Source of the DNA: Yoonia vestfoldensis SKA53
GTDB lineage: Bacteria > Pseudomonadota > Alphaproteobacteria > Rhodobacterales > Rhodobacteraceae
NCBI RefSeq assembly: GCF_000152785.1
Contig: NZ_CH672414.1
Location: 105,432-169,431, forward strand
Direction: 5' to 3'
DNA: 64,000 nt
How positions within the stretch are numbered: position 1 is the stretch's first letter; every line of letters begins with the position of its first letter. A program made the translations under genes and the position numbers. The notes under the pieces are model-generated. The model saw only the letters and a list, made by a program, of their open reading frames with translations, made no database searches and was not told where the DNA came from. This document shows, piece by piece, positions 15,019 to 24,387 of this stretch.

Positions 15019-17220
15019 TTACTTTTTGGCATATCTGCTTTTGCCACCGCGCATTCCGCCTCGGCCACCGGTGCTGCGGCCCGACGCCTTGGCCGCATCA
15101 TCAACGGCCTTGTCCACCGCCTGTTGCCGCGCCAACGGGTCGTCGGCGATGGCCAGTTCCACCGCTTCGAGCCGTTTGAGTTCGTCGCGCAGGCGCGCGG
15201 CCTCTTCGAATTCCAGGTTCTCGGCGGCCTTGCGCATGTCAGTGCGGATACCGTCGATCACGGTCTTGATATTGCCGCCCGCGCGGCCCTTGTCGATCTT
15301 GGCGGTGACGCGGTTCATGTCCACATCGCCTTTGTAGAGGCCCGCCAGAATATCCTCGACGTTCTTTTTCACCGTGGTGGGCGTGATGCCGTGCTTTTCG
15401 TTATAGGCCAATTGCTTGGTCCGGCGGCGTTCGGTTTCGCCCATCGCGCGTTCCATGCTGCCGGTGATCCGGTCGGCATACATGATCACGCGGCCTTCGG
15501 CGTTGCGCGCGGCGCGGCCAATCGTCTGCACCAGCGATGTTTCGGAGCGCAAGAAGCCTTCCTTGTCCGCGTCCAGAATGGCGACAAGCCCGCATTCGGG
15601 AATGTCCAAGCCTTCGCGCAAAAGGTTGATCCCGATCAGCACGTCAAACGCCCCAAGGCGCAGGTCGCGCAAAATCTCGATCCGTTCGATCGTGTCGATG
15701 TCCGAATGCATGTAGCGCACGCGGATGCCCTGTTCGTGCATATATTCGGTCAGATCTTCGGACATGCGTTTGGTCAGGGTGGTGACCAGCGTGCGGTAGC
15801 CGGCGGCGGCGACCTTGCGCACCTCGTCGAGCAAATCATCGACCTGTGTCTCAACCGGGCGGATTTCGATCATCGGATCGATCAGGCCGGTGGGGCGGAT
15901 GATCTGTTCGGTGAACACGCCGCCCGTCTGCTCCATCTCCCACGCCGCAGGGGTGGCCGAGACGAACACCGATTGCGGGCGCATCGCGTCCCATTCCTCG
16001 AATTTCAGCGGGCGGTTATCCATGCAGGACGGCAGGCGGAACCCGTGTTCGGCCAGCGTCATCTTGCGCCGAAAGTCGCCTTTGTACATGCCGCCGATCT
16101 GCGGCACCGACACATGGCTTTCATCGGCGAAAACAATCGCATTATCAGGAATGAATTCGAACAATGTCGGTGGTGGCTCGCCGGGGGCGCGCCCTGTCAG
16201 ATAGCGTGAATAGTTTTCGATCCCGTTGCAGACACCTGTCGCCTCGAGCATTTCCAGATCGAAATTGGTGCGTTGTTCCAGACGCTGCGCTTCGAGCAGT
16301 TTGCCTTCGGCGACCAATTGGTCCAGCCGCATCCGCAGTTCTTTTTTGATGCCGATCACGGCCTGCTGCATCGTGGGTTTGGGTGTGACGTAATGCGAAT
16401 TGGCATAGATGCGCACCTTGTCGAATGTGCCGGTCTTGGTGCCGGTCAGCGGGTCGAATTCGGTGATGCTTTCCAGTTCTTCGCCAAAGAACGACAATTT
16501 CCACGCGCGGTCGTCAAGGTGGGCCGGCCACACCTCCAGACTGTCGCCGCGCACGCGAAACGTGCCGCGCTGGAATGCCTGATCGTTGCGGCGATATTGC
16601 TGCGCGATCAGATCGGCGATGATCTGGCGCTGGTCATAGGATTGGCCGGCGTGGATATCTTGCGTCATCGCACCGTAAGTTTCGACCGACCCGATGCCAT
16701 AGATGCACGACACCGAGGCCACGATGATCACGTCGTCGCGTTCCAAGAGCGCACGGGTGGCCGAATGGCGCATCCGGTCGATCTGTTCGTTGATTTGGGA
16801 TTCTTTTTCGATATAGGTATCGGAGCGCGCGACATAGGCTTCGGGCTGATAGTAATCATAATAGCTTACAAAGTATTCGACCGCATTGTCGGGAAAGAAC
16901 CCTTTGAATTCGCCGTATAACTGGGCGGCCAAGGTCTTGTTGGGGGCAAGGATGATCGCGGGCCGCTGGGTCTGTTCGATCATCTTGGCCATGGTGAATG
17001 TCTTGCCGGTCCCCGTCGCCCCCAGCAGCACCTGATCGCGTTCGCCTGCCAGAATACCGGCGCTGAGTTCGGCAATCGCCGTGGGCTGGTCGCCTGCGGG
17101 TTCAAACTCGGTCTTCAGCACGAAACGCCGGCCGCCTTCCATCTTTTCGCGGCTTTTGACGTCTGGCGCGGGGTTCGCCAGATAGACGGGCGGCGATTTG
17201 TCGGTCTGGGCATAGGCCAT
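15019..17220 (-). CDS. uvrB: Excinuclease ABC subunit B
   Basis: A 733-residue UvrB, the damage-verifying helicase-like subunit of nucleotide excision repair that takes over DNA from UvrA and recruits UvrC. Walker A GATGTGKT is at residues 67-74. The beta-hairpin with aromatic residues is [10 protein letters not shown], and the DESH-type motif II (FADESH) follows later. A UVR domain ([19 protein letters not shown]) lies near 660-695. The N-terminal 25 residues are an extra tail before the conserved start, and the C-terminus has a basic Gly-rich end ([16 protein letters not shown]) common in alphaproteobacteria. It stands alone, divergent from the aminopeptidase gene. Confidence 0.98.
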   Translation of the reverse strand: MAYAQTDKSPPVYLANPAPDVKSREKMEGGRRFVLKTEFEPAGDQPTAIAELSAGILAGERDQVLLGATGTGKTFTMAKMIEQTQRPAIILAPNKTLAAQLYGEFKGFFPDNAVEYFVSYYDYYQPEAYVARSDTYIEKESQINEQIDRMRHSATRALLERDDVIIVASVSCIYGIGSVETYGAMTQDIHAGQSYDQRQIIADLIAQQYRRNDQAFQRGTFRVRGDSLEVWPAHLDDRAWKLSFFGEELESITEFDPLTGTKTGTFDKVRIYANSHYVTPKPTMQQAVIGIKKELRMRLDQLVAEGKLLEAQRLEQRTNFDLEMLEATGVCNGIENYSRYLTGRAPGEPPPTLFEFIPDNAIVFADESHVSVPQIGGMYKGDFRRKMTLAEHGFRLPSCMDNRPLKFEEWDAMRPQSVFVSATPAAWEMEQTGGVFTEQIIRPTGLIDPMIEIRPVETQVDDLLDEVRKVAAAGYRTLVTTLTKRMSEDLTEYMHEQGIRVRYMHSDIDTIERIEILRDLRLGAFDVLIGINLLREGLDIPECGLVAILDADKEGFLRSETSLVQTIGRAARNAEGRVIMYADRITGSMERAMGETERRRTKQLAYNEKHGITPTTVKKNVEDILAGLYKGDVDMNRVTAKIDKGRAGGNIKTVIDGIRTDMRKAAENLEFEEAARLRDELKRLEAVELAIADDPLARQQAVDKAVDDAAKASGRSTGGRGGMRGGKSRYAKK

Positions 17221-17313
17221 GGCGGGGATTCCTTTGATTGACCTATAGTTGTTGTCTTTGGTCACTGGATCAAGGGCGACCCTTGGCCTAAGGTCCGGCC
17301 AAACGAAAGAGGT

Positions 17314-18546
17314 ATGACAATGATTGATCCTGTAAAACTTGACCGTCTGGCCGAAGTTGCCGTGCGCACCGGCGTGAACCTGCAAAAAGGGCAGGATCTG
17401 GTGATCACCGCCCCATTGTCCGCGATTGAGCTTGTCCGCGCGATCACGGTGCATGCCTATAAGGCCGGGGCAGGGATCGTGATGCCGTTTTTCACCGACG
17501 AAGCGATCACGCTCGCGCGCTATGAGCATGCCGAAGATGCCAGTTTCGACCGCGCACCCGGCTGGTTCTATGAGGGGTTGGCCGCCGCCTACAAAGGCGG
17601 CGCCGCGCGCATGGCGATCACCGGCGACGACCCGATGCTGTTGGCCGATCAGGACCCCGCGAAGGTTGCGCGTCTGTCCAAAGCGACATCCATCGCCGCC
17701 AAACCTGCCATGGCCCCGATTGTCGGGTTCGAGGTGAACTGGAACATCGTCGCTTTCCCCGGTGCCGGTTGGGCCGCGCGCGTGTTCCCCGATCTGCCCG
17801 TAGAACAGGCGCAGGGCAAGTTGATGGATGCGATCTATACCGCGTCGCGGCTGGACGGTGACGATCCTGTGGCGAATTGGGCCGCGCATACGACAGAGCT
17901 GCAAAAGCGTGTCAAATGGCTGAACGACCATGATTTCGCCGCGCTGAAATATACCGGCCCCGGCACCGACCTGATGCTGGGTCTGGCGGATGGGCATATC
18001 TGGAAAGGCGGCGCATCGCCCGCGCTGAACGGCGTGGTCTGCCAGCCCAATATCCCCACCGAAGAGGTGTTCACCTGCCCGCATGCCTATAAGGTCGATG
18101 GCGTGGTGTCTGCCACCAAGCCTTTGGCGCATCAGGGCAATGTGATAGAAAACATCAAGGTCCGGTTCGAGGCGGGCCGCATCGTCGAGGCGACAGCCAC
18201 CAAAGGCGAGGCCGTGCTGCAGGCGTTGTTGAACACCGATGATGGGGCCTGCCGCATTGGCGAGGTCGCCTTGGTGCCGCATTCCAGCCCGATCAGCCAG
18301 TCAGGCACGTTGTTCTATAACACGCTCTTTGATGAAAACGCGTCATGCCACATCGCGCTTGGCCAATGTTACGCAGATACGATCGAGGGTGGCTCGGAGT
18401 ATTCAGCCGAAGAATTGCAGCAAAAAGGCGGCAACCAAAGCCTGATCCATGTCGATTGGATGATGGGGTCGGATGCCGTCGATATCGACGGGATCACCAA
18501 GACGGGCGAGGTGATCCCCGTCATGCGCAAGGGCGAATGGGCCTGA
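17314..18546 (+). CDS. M29-family aminopeptidase
   Basis: A 410-residue aminopeptidase of family M29 (AmpS/PepS/aminopeptidase T), a cytoplasmic two-metal exopeptidase that trims N-terminal residues from peptides. Family features include [14 protein letters not shown], the metal-binding [32 protein letters not shown] and the C-terminal [11 protein letters not shown]. Length fits the family. Two ATGs (17314 and 17320) are close together; the first has a GA-rich stretch ahead of it. It is monocistronic and divergent from uvrB. Confidence 0.92.
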   Translation: MTMIDPVKLDRLAEVAVRTGVNLQKGQDLVITAPLSAIELVRAITVHAYKAGAGIVMPFFTDEAITLARYEHAEDASFDRAPGWFYEGLAAAYKGGAARMAITGDDPMLLADQDPAKVARLSKATSIAAKPAMAPIVGFEVNWNIVAFPGAGWAARVFPDLPVEQAQGKLMDAIYTASRLDGDDPVANWAAHTTELQKRVKWLNDHDFAALKYTGPGTDLMLGLADGHIWKGGASPALNGVVCQPNIPTEEVFTCPHAYKVDGVVSATKPLAHQGNVIENIKVRFEAGRIVEATATKGEAVLQALLNTDDGACRIGEVALVPHSSPISQSGTLFYNTLFDENASCHIALGQCYADTIEGGSEYSAEELQQKGGNQSLIHVDWMMGSDAVDIDGITKTGEVIPVMRKGEWA

Positions 18547-18617
18547 TCAGACATCGGCGGGGCTTGCGAAATCCCCGTTTTTTGCGCATATGACATGCAA
18601 CGATGAAAGGGCCAAAG

Positions 18618-18929
18618 ATGCGCGCACGAATCTACAAGCCAGCCAGAACCGCCATGTCATCCGGCATTGCGAAAACGCGGTCCTGGGTGCTGGAACATGT
18701 GGCCGAGGCCGCGCGCAGCATCGACCCTTTGATGGGCTGGACATCGTCCTCTGACACGCAGGCGCAGGTGCGGTTGTATTTCGACAGCAAGGAAGCAGCG
18801 CTGGATTACGCCCACGAAAACGGGATCGAGGCGGTCGTGCAGGACCCCAAATTGCGCAAGCCCAATATCCGTGCGGGCGGCTATGGCGAGAATTTCGCGA
18901 CCAACCGGCGCGGCGCCTGGACCCACTAA
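18618..18929 (+). CDS. Complex I accessory subunit, NDUFS4-like
   Basis: A 103-residue protein of the ETC complex I subunit family, the alphaproteobacterial homologue of the mitochondrial 18-kDa NDUFS4 subunit. It begins [16 protein letters not shown], and the conserved core spans [22 protein letters not shown] and [15 protein letters not shown] to the C-terminal [15 protein letters not shown] 18618 is preferred to one 15 bp upstream because an AAAGGGCC stretch then serves as ribosome-binding site. It stabilises the peripheral arm of NADH:quinone oxidoreductase on the cytoplasmic side. It lies just before the tRNA-Arg gene. Confidence 0.92.
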   Translation: MRARIYKPARTAMSSGIAKTRSWVLEHVAEAARSIDPLMGWTSSSDTQAQVRLYFDSKEAALDYAHENGIEAVVQDPKLRKPNIRAGGYGENFATNRRGAWTH

Positions 18930-18982
18930 GACGGGTTTCCGCTTGCCAAAACGCCCCAAGCCGCGCCATACCGCCATCAATC

Positions 18983-19059
18983 GGTCTCATAGCTCAACTG
19001 GATAGAGCAGCTGACTTCTAATCAGCAGGTTCGGGGTTCGAGTCCTCGTGGGATCACCA
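18983..19059 (+). tRNA. tRNA-Arg (anticodon TCT)
   Basis: A complete 77-nt cloverleaf. The acceptor stem is GGTCTCA paired with TGGGATC, and the D arm is GCTC/GAGC. The anticodon stem GCTGA/TCAGC encloses loop CTTCTAA with anticodon TCT, and the T arm is CGGGG-TTCGAGT-CCTCG. The CCA end is encoded. The 3' half, from base 19014, is copied at 28858-28904, making this gene the integration site of the element that follows. The gene itself stays intact on the left side. Confidence 0.97.
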
Positions 19060-19060
19060 T
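19014..19060 (+). repeat. attL: 47-bp direct repeat within tRNA-Arg
   Basis: The segment from the anticodon stem to one base beyond CCA is identical over 47 bp to 28858-28904. Imperfect similarity reaches a few bases further 5' (AGCAG, then alternate matches). It defines the left junction and the crossover region used by the integrase. Confidence 0.93.
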
Positions 19061-19681
19061 AATATCAATAAGTTACGGGCGATGGAGTCAGATGAATCCG
19101 TTTTGGGGTTCCAAATGGGTTCCAAAAACCGCTTGCTAGAGGAGGGTCTGCAGGGCCTCAACTATGATGCTTAGGTCCATGCATGCTGATAAGCGGGCAC
19201 ATCATGATGTTCCTTTGGGGGTTACTTTAACCTTTTGTTAGCCAAATCAATCCTCTGACTCAGAAGGGCACCCCCCTAAATTGCCCCCCCCTACGCGTCA
19301 GAACGGCCCTATTTTGTTAGGTCCTCAAAAAGTACGTTTGGTAATTTTGTTCGGGCCCAAGGTCCAAGGCGCTCCGGCCGATGTGACGGGCTTAAGGCAG
19401 GTGGTTCGCGGTGCACGGTTCGAGGAACGCGGTCCTTGGTTAGTAGTTAAGCGAAAACGATTTTACGTTCCGCTTTAAATGCGGGTTGCGCTCTCGAAGC
19501 GCATTTGCCCCGCCACTTAAACTTTCTGAAAATGATGAAGAGGCCTACTGGTATATGTGTCATCTTGGTTTTGATGAGTTTAAAACTGGAAACCACACTT
19601 CAAACACTGATAACTCGCGAATATCGGTCGCTGAACACCATGTATAACGTGAAGTACCCGACCTGAAGCTTGGCTCGATGA
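19061..19681. other. Left end of the element, no firm gene
   Basis: This stretch holds a candidate integrase arm site (19105-19128) and a GGACC/CCAAGG-rich patch (about 19358-19441). Two weak frames lie on the plus strand. One is 65 codons (19281-19478) and is low complexity. The other is 53 codons from a TTG (19486-19647), with a protein-like EEAYWYMCHLGFDEF segment but no ribosome-binding site. Neither is convincing; the second could be a relic. Confidence 0.4.
19105..19128 (+). repeat. Candidate integrase arm site, left copy
   Basis: A 24-bp word starting GGGGTTCCAAATGGG, with a tandem GGGTTCCAAA/TGGGTTCCAAAAA inside. It recurs at 28719-28742 with 21 of 24 matches in the same orientation, near the other end of the element. 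It lies 45 bp inside attL. Confidence 0.5.
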
Positions 19682-20239
19682 TCACTGTGTCCGCCGTAAC
19701 CACCGAAACCCCAGCATCAATATCACCATACAAGCCAGCAACCCGCCAAGGTCACCGATAAAATACGCTGATGCTGATTGGATTTCGAAGCCATAGAAGT
19801 ATGAAGTGCCTGATACATTGATGATGGATGCAAAGCTGCCCGTCATCAGAATTTCGCGCCACGATGTCAACTTTGCCTGCTCTTGACGAAAATCCATGCC
19901 CAGTTTGGCAAACAGCCAGAAACTTGATGTTGCGCAGAAGATACCAAAAAGTGCGCCAAAGAAATAACCGCCAGAAAAACCTGTAGTACCGAACAGATAG
20001 GCATGAGTGAGTAAGGCACTGGGAGCTAACAGAAACAATGCACGCCACCCGTAGAGCCAAGCTGTGAGCACGCGAACGCCGTGTGGGAGGAACAGAATGC
20101 TTGCGTAATGGACAAACTCAGGAAGCACGAGTGTTTGAACTGGCATCAGAACACCAAACGTGAACGCAAATGCCCCCAGATATACAAAGGAAACGACCGC
20201 GAGCGGCAGAAGCCAATCTGATGAAAACGTTGACTGCAC
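19682..20239 (-). CDS. Polytopic membrane protein of unknown function
   Basis: A 185-residue protein with about five hydrophobic segments, for example LPLAVVSFVYLGAFAFTFGVL, then LPHGVRVLTAWLYGWRALFLLAP, a GGYFFGALFGIFCATSS segment and a final GGLLACMVILMLGF before RWLRRTQ. I recognise no family; the second segment is loosely like MASE1-type sensory membrane domains. It starts 9 bp after a small HTH protein gene, so the two form a cargo operon. It is the leftmost clear gene of the tRNA-Arg element. Confidence 0.7.
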   Translation of the reverse strand: MQSTFSSDWLLPLAVVSFVYLGAFAFTFGVLMPVQTLVLPEFVHYASILFLPHGVRVLTAWLYGWRALFLLAPSALLTHAYLFGTTGFSGGYFFGALFGIFCATSSFWLFAKLGMDFRQEQAKLTSWREILMTGSFASIINVSGTSYFYGFEIQSASAYFIGDLGGLLACMVILMLGFRWLRRTQ

Positions 20240-20248
20240 TGCGCGGCT

Positions 20249-20527
20249 TTACCGTTTCACAAAGTAGCGGCCGTCTTGGTGCGGCCCTGCATGTACCAAA
20301 AGGTTTTTTTCCACCAGACTCTTCAGCGCGCGATAGAAGGTGGGCCTGGACATCAGTGCCAGTATTGGTTGGTGTTTGACAACGTCGCTGTGTACCAACT
20401 GCTTGTCGTCCGCCACAAGGCAAGCTGCGTAGTAAACATCCTTCTGTGGCTGAGGTAGCGTTTCAAGCCCTACCTCAACTTCCATCTGCCAGAGCATATT
20501 TCTGAGTGCTGCGATCTTGTGTTCCAA
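20249..20527 (-). CDS. Small winged-helix DNA-binding protein
   Basis: A 92-residue protein. An N-terminal helix (EHKIAALRNMLWQMEVEVG) may dimerise. It is followed by a winged HTH: PQPQKDVYYAACLVADD, SRPTFYRALKSLVEKNLL as the recognition and following helices, and the wing HAGPHQDGRYFVKR. The arrangement resembles MarR/ArsR-type regulators, but I cannot name a subfamily. It lies immediately before the membrane protein gene and probably regulates that pair. The AT-rich non-coding tract with a large inverted repeat lies upstream. Confidence 0.68.
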   Translation of the reverse strand: MEHKIAALRNMLWQMEVEVGLETLPQPQKDVYYAACLVADDKQLVHSDVVKHQPILALMSRPTFYRALKSLVEKNLLVHAGPHQDGRYFVKR

Positions 20528-20669
20528 CGCAGGGTGACCTTTTGATGTGACCTTTGATGCAGAATACTTAAACTGTCCGCGATTTTAAGTCAAAGGGCGC
20601 AAAGTGAGCGTCAACCAAGGCTACCGACAATCTTTTCGAGTACAGCTCTACACCTACCTGCTTCCATCG

Positions 20670-20776
20670 CCAGGGTCAGGACTCATAACCAAAATATGAT
20701 CGTTCCCCCAAGGTCTTCCTGCCGGCAATCGCCCTCGCCGCAACCATCATATTTTAGTTATGACTCCAGACCCTGG
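20670..20776. repeat. 31-bp imperfect inverted repeat
   Basis: Arm 20670-20700 (CCAGGGTCAGGACTCATAAC, then CAAAATATGAT) is the reverse complement of arm 20746-20776 at 28 of 31 positions, across a 45-bp spacer. The arms do not extend further. It could be a MITE-like relic, a replication or packaging site, or a transcript-end structure. It lies in the non-coding part of the element. Confidence 0.75.
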
Positions 20777-21002
20777 GCAGCGCAGCATTCAGTGCCAACA
20801 TCAATCGGACAAAGTACATTTTGCCACGGATACCGCAACGTCAACATCTTCGCGGTGGACTGAGATTAATGAGAAAAAATAAAGATTCGTTATCATACCT
20901 CAAGTCGCCATTTTGCCACAACTGCACGTTCCCTTCTTCTTGTTTTTGAAGGTCAGTTCACGTTAAGCCGTCACGAACGTCACTCTCTTATCTTTGAGAA
21001 TG

Positions 21003-21031
21003 AGCCTGCTGGAATGATTTTCCAGCAGGCT
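21003..21031 (-). terminator. Hairpin downstream of the FG-GAP gene
   Basis: A perfect 12-bp stem (AGCCTGCTGGAA with TTCCAGCAGGCT) encloses a 5-nt loop. It lies 78 bp past the stop of the minus-strand FG-GAP gene. There is no U run on either side, so a role in transcript end formation is likely but not certain. Confidence 0.5.
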
Positions 21032-21108
21032 TATCCACAAAATATCGAAGAAATCAGAGTCTTTAAGAGAATTTTTAAAAATATTCCTAATTCAAGAAAG
21101 AAGTGAGG

Positions 21109-22785
21109 CTATAACACCTCTGCATTGAGGTGTGTAATTAATCTCACTTCATCAAAGCCACCATAAACAACGTTTGCCAAAAGATCGCTCACCCCATCTC
21201 CATTAAAATCACCAACCCGAACCTGATTTAGAGAGTTTGGTTCATTTTGATAAAGCATCAAATTGTTCACATCAATATCTTGGCGGTTCACTGGTCGATA
21301 AACACCACCTTCATTTATGTATATTGTGTGAGACTTTGTTCCACCTAACTGCCAGTACTGCTCAGGTGTTTGATTTTGTATAATGAGATCGCCTCTGCCA
21401 TCGCCATTAATGTCTTCTTTGAAAATTCGCCAAATCGCCGAAGTAACTTCGGAGGTTGATCGGTTGCCAGATTGGTCCGGAGTATACACACTTGTTCTAT
21501 CAACATAGCTACCCCCTTCATTAATGTATATCCCAAAGCCAGACCAGACCCACCCAGAGTTGTTCTGGACATAGTTTCCCACAACTACATCCAGCTCACC
21601 ATCCTCGTTTATATCAATAAGCTCTATGTTGCTAACGCCAGCCATTGTATTGGTCGCATCGTATGCACCAGTCACTTCATTGGCAGTAAAGGTGCTACGA
21701 AATGAATTCCATTCTGCCATTGTCATCTGGTGTGTACCGTAAGTGATCCATGTATAAGATGAGGGATCAAGTGATCCATTAGATAACCCAACGCGAAAAG
21801 CGCCCAGGGCACTAGCAGTCTCTGGCGTAGCGCCATTGTTATAAAGTGGAGAAGTGGCGATCACTAGATCAGCAAAACCGTCACCATTCAGATCTGCAAT
21901 ACGTATATCAGAAGTAACGACACCGTCAAAAGATGAAGGGAGGATATTTGCAGTTCGCTCATATTCGCCGGACGAATTCCTCACAAGCACACCGCGATAG
22001 CTTGTATCTTGGCTGAAGGCCGTAATACCTGATGCTTCGGAAAGGCTGAAAATCTCAACTATACCGTCTCCATTCAGGTCACCAACAGCACCACCATGAT
22101 TATATGTCTCACCGCCAATCGCTACGCCGAGAAACCCTGTTCCACCTTGATTGTAATAGATAACATCGCTTTCAGTTCCATCCCAGTTGCCGCCAAGCGC
22201 GTCAACATGCCACCCATGTGGTGCTGTAAATGCAACGATATCAAGAAAACCGTCTCCATTAAGGTCGATGATCTCTGTGTTACGGATGGTTCTAACACTC
22301 TGATAGCCAGAAACGAGTAGAGTTTCAGAGAAAGTTCCATCACCATTTGATGTCAGAAACTTGGGTGTTGATATCGTATCAGCAAAATCAATTAGAACAT
22401 CGTCTTTACCATCATTATTAAAATCGGCGACTGCATTGACAAAAAGTAGAGAGTAGTTTTCTGATTGGATCGCGGGTGTCATAGATCCTGATGTGAATAC
22501 CCGAACACCATCAGTTCTAAAACCGTCCACGGCGTCGAATTGGGTGTTGATGTTGAAACCTGCAGCCGTGTCAGAGAACACTATCGGATTTATCGGTTGA
22601 TTTCCGCCGGTTTGTCCCTGCGAATAGTTGCTATTAGTATCGTCTGATGATGGGCCGCAGGCTGATACTGAGGCCAGTAATAGACCGGTAGTCGTAGACG
22701 AACTTTTAACGCGATTACCGGTCGCAGAAGCCTTCTGAGTTAGCGATACTGCTGTTCCGAGTACCTTGCATTTCTGTTCGATCAT
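21109..22785 (-). CDS. Secreted FG-GAP/VCBS-repeat lipoprotein
   Basis: A 558-residue exported protein. At least seven calcium-loop repeats of the type D-x-N-x-D-G-x-x-D are visible: DFNNDGKDD, DLNGDGFLD, DLNGDGIVE, DLNGDGFAD, DINEDGELD, DINGDGRGD and DFNGDGVSD. This is the pattern of a beta-propeller of FG-GAP/VCBS type. The start at 22785 has AAGGAAA upstream; the frame is open 26 codons further, but without better support. A hydrophobic stretch TTGLLLASVSAC ends in a lipobox-like VSAC, so it is probably a lipoprotein. It is AT-richer than the host genes and is cargo of the tRNA-Arg element. Adhesion or surface binding is the usual role of such propellers; none is shown here. Confidence 0.82.
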   Translation of the reverse strand: MIEQKCKVLGTAVSLTQKASATGNRVKSSSTTTGLLLASVSACGPSSDDTNSNYSQGQTGGNQPINPIVFSDTAAGFNINTQFDAVDGFRTDGVRVFTSGSMTPAIQSENYSLLFVNAVADFNNDGKDDVLIDFADTISTPKFLTSNGDGTFSETLLVSGYQSVRTIRNTEIIDLNGDGFLDIVAFTAPHGWHVDALGGNWDGTESDVIYYNQGGTGFLGVAIGGETYNHGGAVGDLNGDGIVEIFSLSEASGITAFSQDTSYRGVLVRNSSGEYERTANILPSSFDGVVTSDIRIADLNGDGFADLVIATSPLYNNGATPETASALGAFRVGLSNGSLDPSSYTWITYGTHQMTMAEWNSFRSTFTANEVTGAYDATNTMAGVSNIELIDINEDGELDVVVGNYVQNNSGWVWSGFGIYINEGGSYVDRTSVYTPDQSGNRSTSEVTSAIWRIFKEDINGDGRGDLIIQNQTPEQYWQLGGTKSHTIYINEGGVYRPVNRQDIDVNNLMLYQNEPNSLNQVRVGDFNGDGVSDLLANVVYGGFDEVRLITHLNAEVL

Positions 22786-23083
22786 CTGCGTTGTTTCCTT
22801 CCACCAGTCCGTGTAATCGCTGAGTCTGAGCATGAATGGAGTATCTTTATGATACCGAGTCAAGTCTTTTTTAGGCGAAAGAAGCGCTGATCAAATGCTC
22901 TCAGTCGTAGACTAATTTTACGTCACCCGCGCGAGACAGGCCAAACGGTGCCGACAGCTGAGATGGTGCTTCGCAGGACCACCGTGTGGATCTGTTCCCT
23001 ACGTGGTAGCAAACTCATGGGGCTTAATGCGCCATCACATTTGACGATGGTGCCCAGTTTCAAGGACCTTGGACCACGACCCT

Positions 23084-23125
23084 CGAACCTTGGCCCGGGG
23101 GGCCGTCGGATCATGGACCGAGGAC
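23084..23125 (+). repeat. GGACC-rich repeat, copy A
   Basis: The word starts CGAACCTTGGCCC and ends in a 21-bp core (GTCGGATCATGGACCGAGG plus AC) that is perfectly repeated at 23695-23715. The part between differs by a few bases and one indel. Copy B covers 23676-23715, about 590 bp downstream in the same orientation. Confidence 0.75.
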
Positions 23126-23675
23126 TTCGATATCTGCTTGAGATGGGGGGGTGAGTGCTGCGGCCCCACATTATTGATATAATATAACAAAAGCGCAGAT
23201 CAGGCAAGCGCTGGGGGGCAAGATGCGGGGTTCGAGGTTGGATTACCGTGACCGCTAGGGAGATGCTGGCGGTGGGGGACGGCGCAGCACTCGGACAGTG
23301 GTTTTCGCTCCGTCTAGGAAATCGCGCCCGGCACCCGCGAACACAGCCTAGATTTGCCACCACCCCACCAACGCAACGGGGGTAACTGGAGCCTTTCCAT
23401 CCCCGCGAAAACGCCGCCAGACGGACCCCCACCCCCCCTTTTTTTTGGGGCCTTGCTGTAGGCAAGCGCCTATACTTGTTTGGTCGCCAAATTCTGTCGG
23501 CTGCTTTTTCGTTCGGGTTTGTTGTTGGCGTACAAGTCGTCTCCGTCTGCTCCGGACCGCCCCGTGTATCGGTACAGCGCAGCAGGACCAAGGACCGAGG
23601 ACCGAGGTGCGGGCTGCGCGTGCCGAGCACTGCGATGCCTTGGCCCACATTCCCTGTCCGAGTAACGTGGACTGG

Positions 23676-23715
23676 CGAACTTGGCCCTGAGGCAGTCGGA
23701 TCATGGACCGAGGAC
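23676..23715 (+). repeat. GGACC-rich repeat, copy B
   Basis: The partner of copy A at 23084-23125. It is followed directly by more words of the same flavour (CCTCGGACCGCGG, CTTGGAACTCGG), and a third dense patch (GGACCAAGGACCGAGGACC) lies at about 23584-23602. It ends 90 bp before the HGGxSTG gene. Confidence 0.75.
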
Positions 23716-23804
23716 CTTGCGCCTCGGACCGCGGTTCTTGGAACTCGGCCCTCGACTGCCATCGCAAATAATGTTACATTATAGCAGTCTTGTTGGGGGT
23801 CCTC

Positions 23805-24176
23805 ATGCGGTTTGAAAAAGGTCACAAAATCGGCTCAGCGACGCGCTTCGGACCAGATTGGTCGGGCGAGCGCTGTGGTGCACGAACCAAGGCTGGGACG
23901 CCTTGCCAGCGCCCTGCCGTGAAGCAAACGGGGCGCTGCACGCGGCATGGGGGGAAGTCGACCGGACCGCGGACCGAGGAGGGACGTGCTCGGATCGCGG
24001 CCGCGCAGACCACGCATGGACGGTTGACGAAAGAGGCCCGCGCAGAGGCCACGCGGTGGGCGCAGGTCGGGCGCGAGATCCGTGCGGAGCTGAGGGATAT
24101 CGAGCGGGAGGCGATAGCAGGGGGGCTCTTGGCCAAGGATTGGCGGGAAATGTTCGAACCAAAACCGGACAAGTAG
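23805..24176 (+). CDS. HGGxSTG-domain protein
   Basis: A 123-residue protein. It has a treble-clef-like metal site (CGARTKAGTPCQRPAVKQTGRC, read with the following H-G-G) and then the diagnostic HGGKSTGPRTEEGRARI motif, with THGRLTKEARAEA after it and a charged helical C-terminus (about 80-115). Proteins with this motif are common in Rhodobacterales phages and islands, often near packaging genes, but I know no proven function. ATG 23805 is taken as the start; an in-frame start five codons upstream is possible. It is the only strong plus-strand gene of the element and lies next to the GGACC-rich repeats. Its own codons for GPRTEEGR contain the same GGACCGAGG word. Confidence 0.8.
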   Translation: MRFEKGHKIGSATRFGPDWSGERCGARTKAGTPCQRPAVKQTGRCTRHGGKSTGPRTEEGRARIAAAQTTHGRLTKEARAEATRWAQVGREIRAELRDIEREAIAGGLLAKDWREMFEPKPDK

Positions 24177-24387
24177 TCAGACGATACCAGCCTGTCCCGG
24201 TTGCCACAGTCCGCCACAGTTAATCATTTCACGGATATACGTGTAATAACAATACCTTACGGGGTAGTGCCACGGTTGCCACAGTAATGTACATAACCTT
24301 CCTAGAAATCTAACTATCTGGATAAACAGTTTTTAGGGGGTGGTATGACATTACTGCGGCGACTGTGGCAACTGGGGCAGTTCGAGG

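Larger units (their letters stand above)
20528..21108. other. Non-coding tract of the element
   Basis: About 580 bp with no believable gene on either strand and lower GC than the flanking chromosome. It holds the 31-bp inverted repeat (20670-20776) and a strong hairpin (21003-21031), each listed separately. It also probably contains the promoter of the HTH/membrane pair at its left end. Confidence 0.6.
22786..23804. other. GGACC-rich repeat region without a firm gene
   Basis: About 1 kb with no convincing gene. A 300-codon minus frame (22923-23825) is open, but its Arg/Pro/Ser-rich composition and repeats suggest chance. The region contains two related repeats of about 40 bp (listed separately), many GGACC/CCAAGG/GAGGACC words, C7T8-like homopolymer tracts near 23434-23451, and an AT-rich island near 23168-23190 that could be a promoter. 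Confidence 0.55.

Noticed and set aside
17221-18282. Upstream extension of the uvrB frame
   Set aside because: The open frame continues antisense through the aminopeptidase gene, but conserved UvrB sequence begins at the ATG ending at 17220.
19281-19478. A 65-codon plus-strand frame near attL
   Set aside because: Low complexity, overlaps a GGACC/CCAAGG patch, and has no ribosome-binding site or family resemblance.
23041-23770. Possible CRISPR array
   Set aside because: Repeats are few, of uneven length and irregular spacing, and no cas genes are present.
22923-23825. A 300-codon minus-strand frame in the element
   Set aside because: Arg/Pro/Ser-rich, made of the GGACC repeats read through, with no domain or ribosome-binding site.
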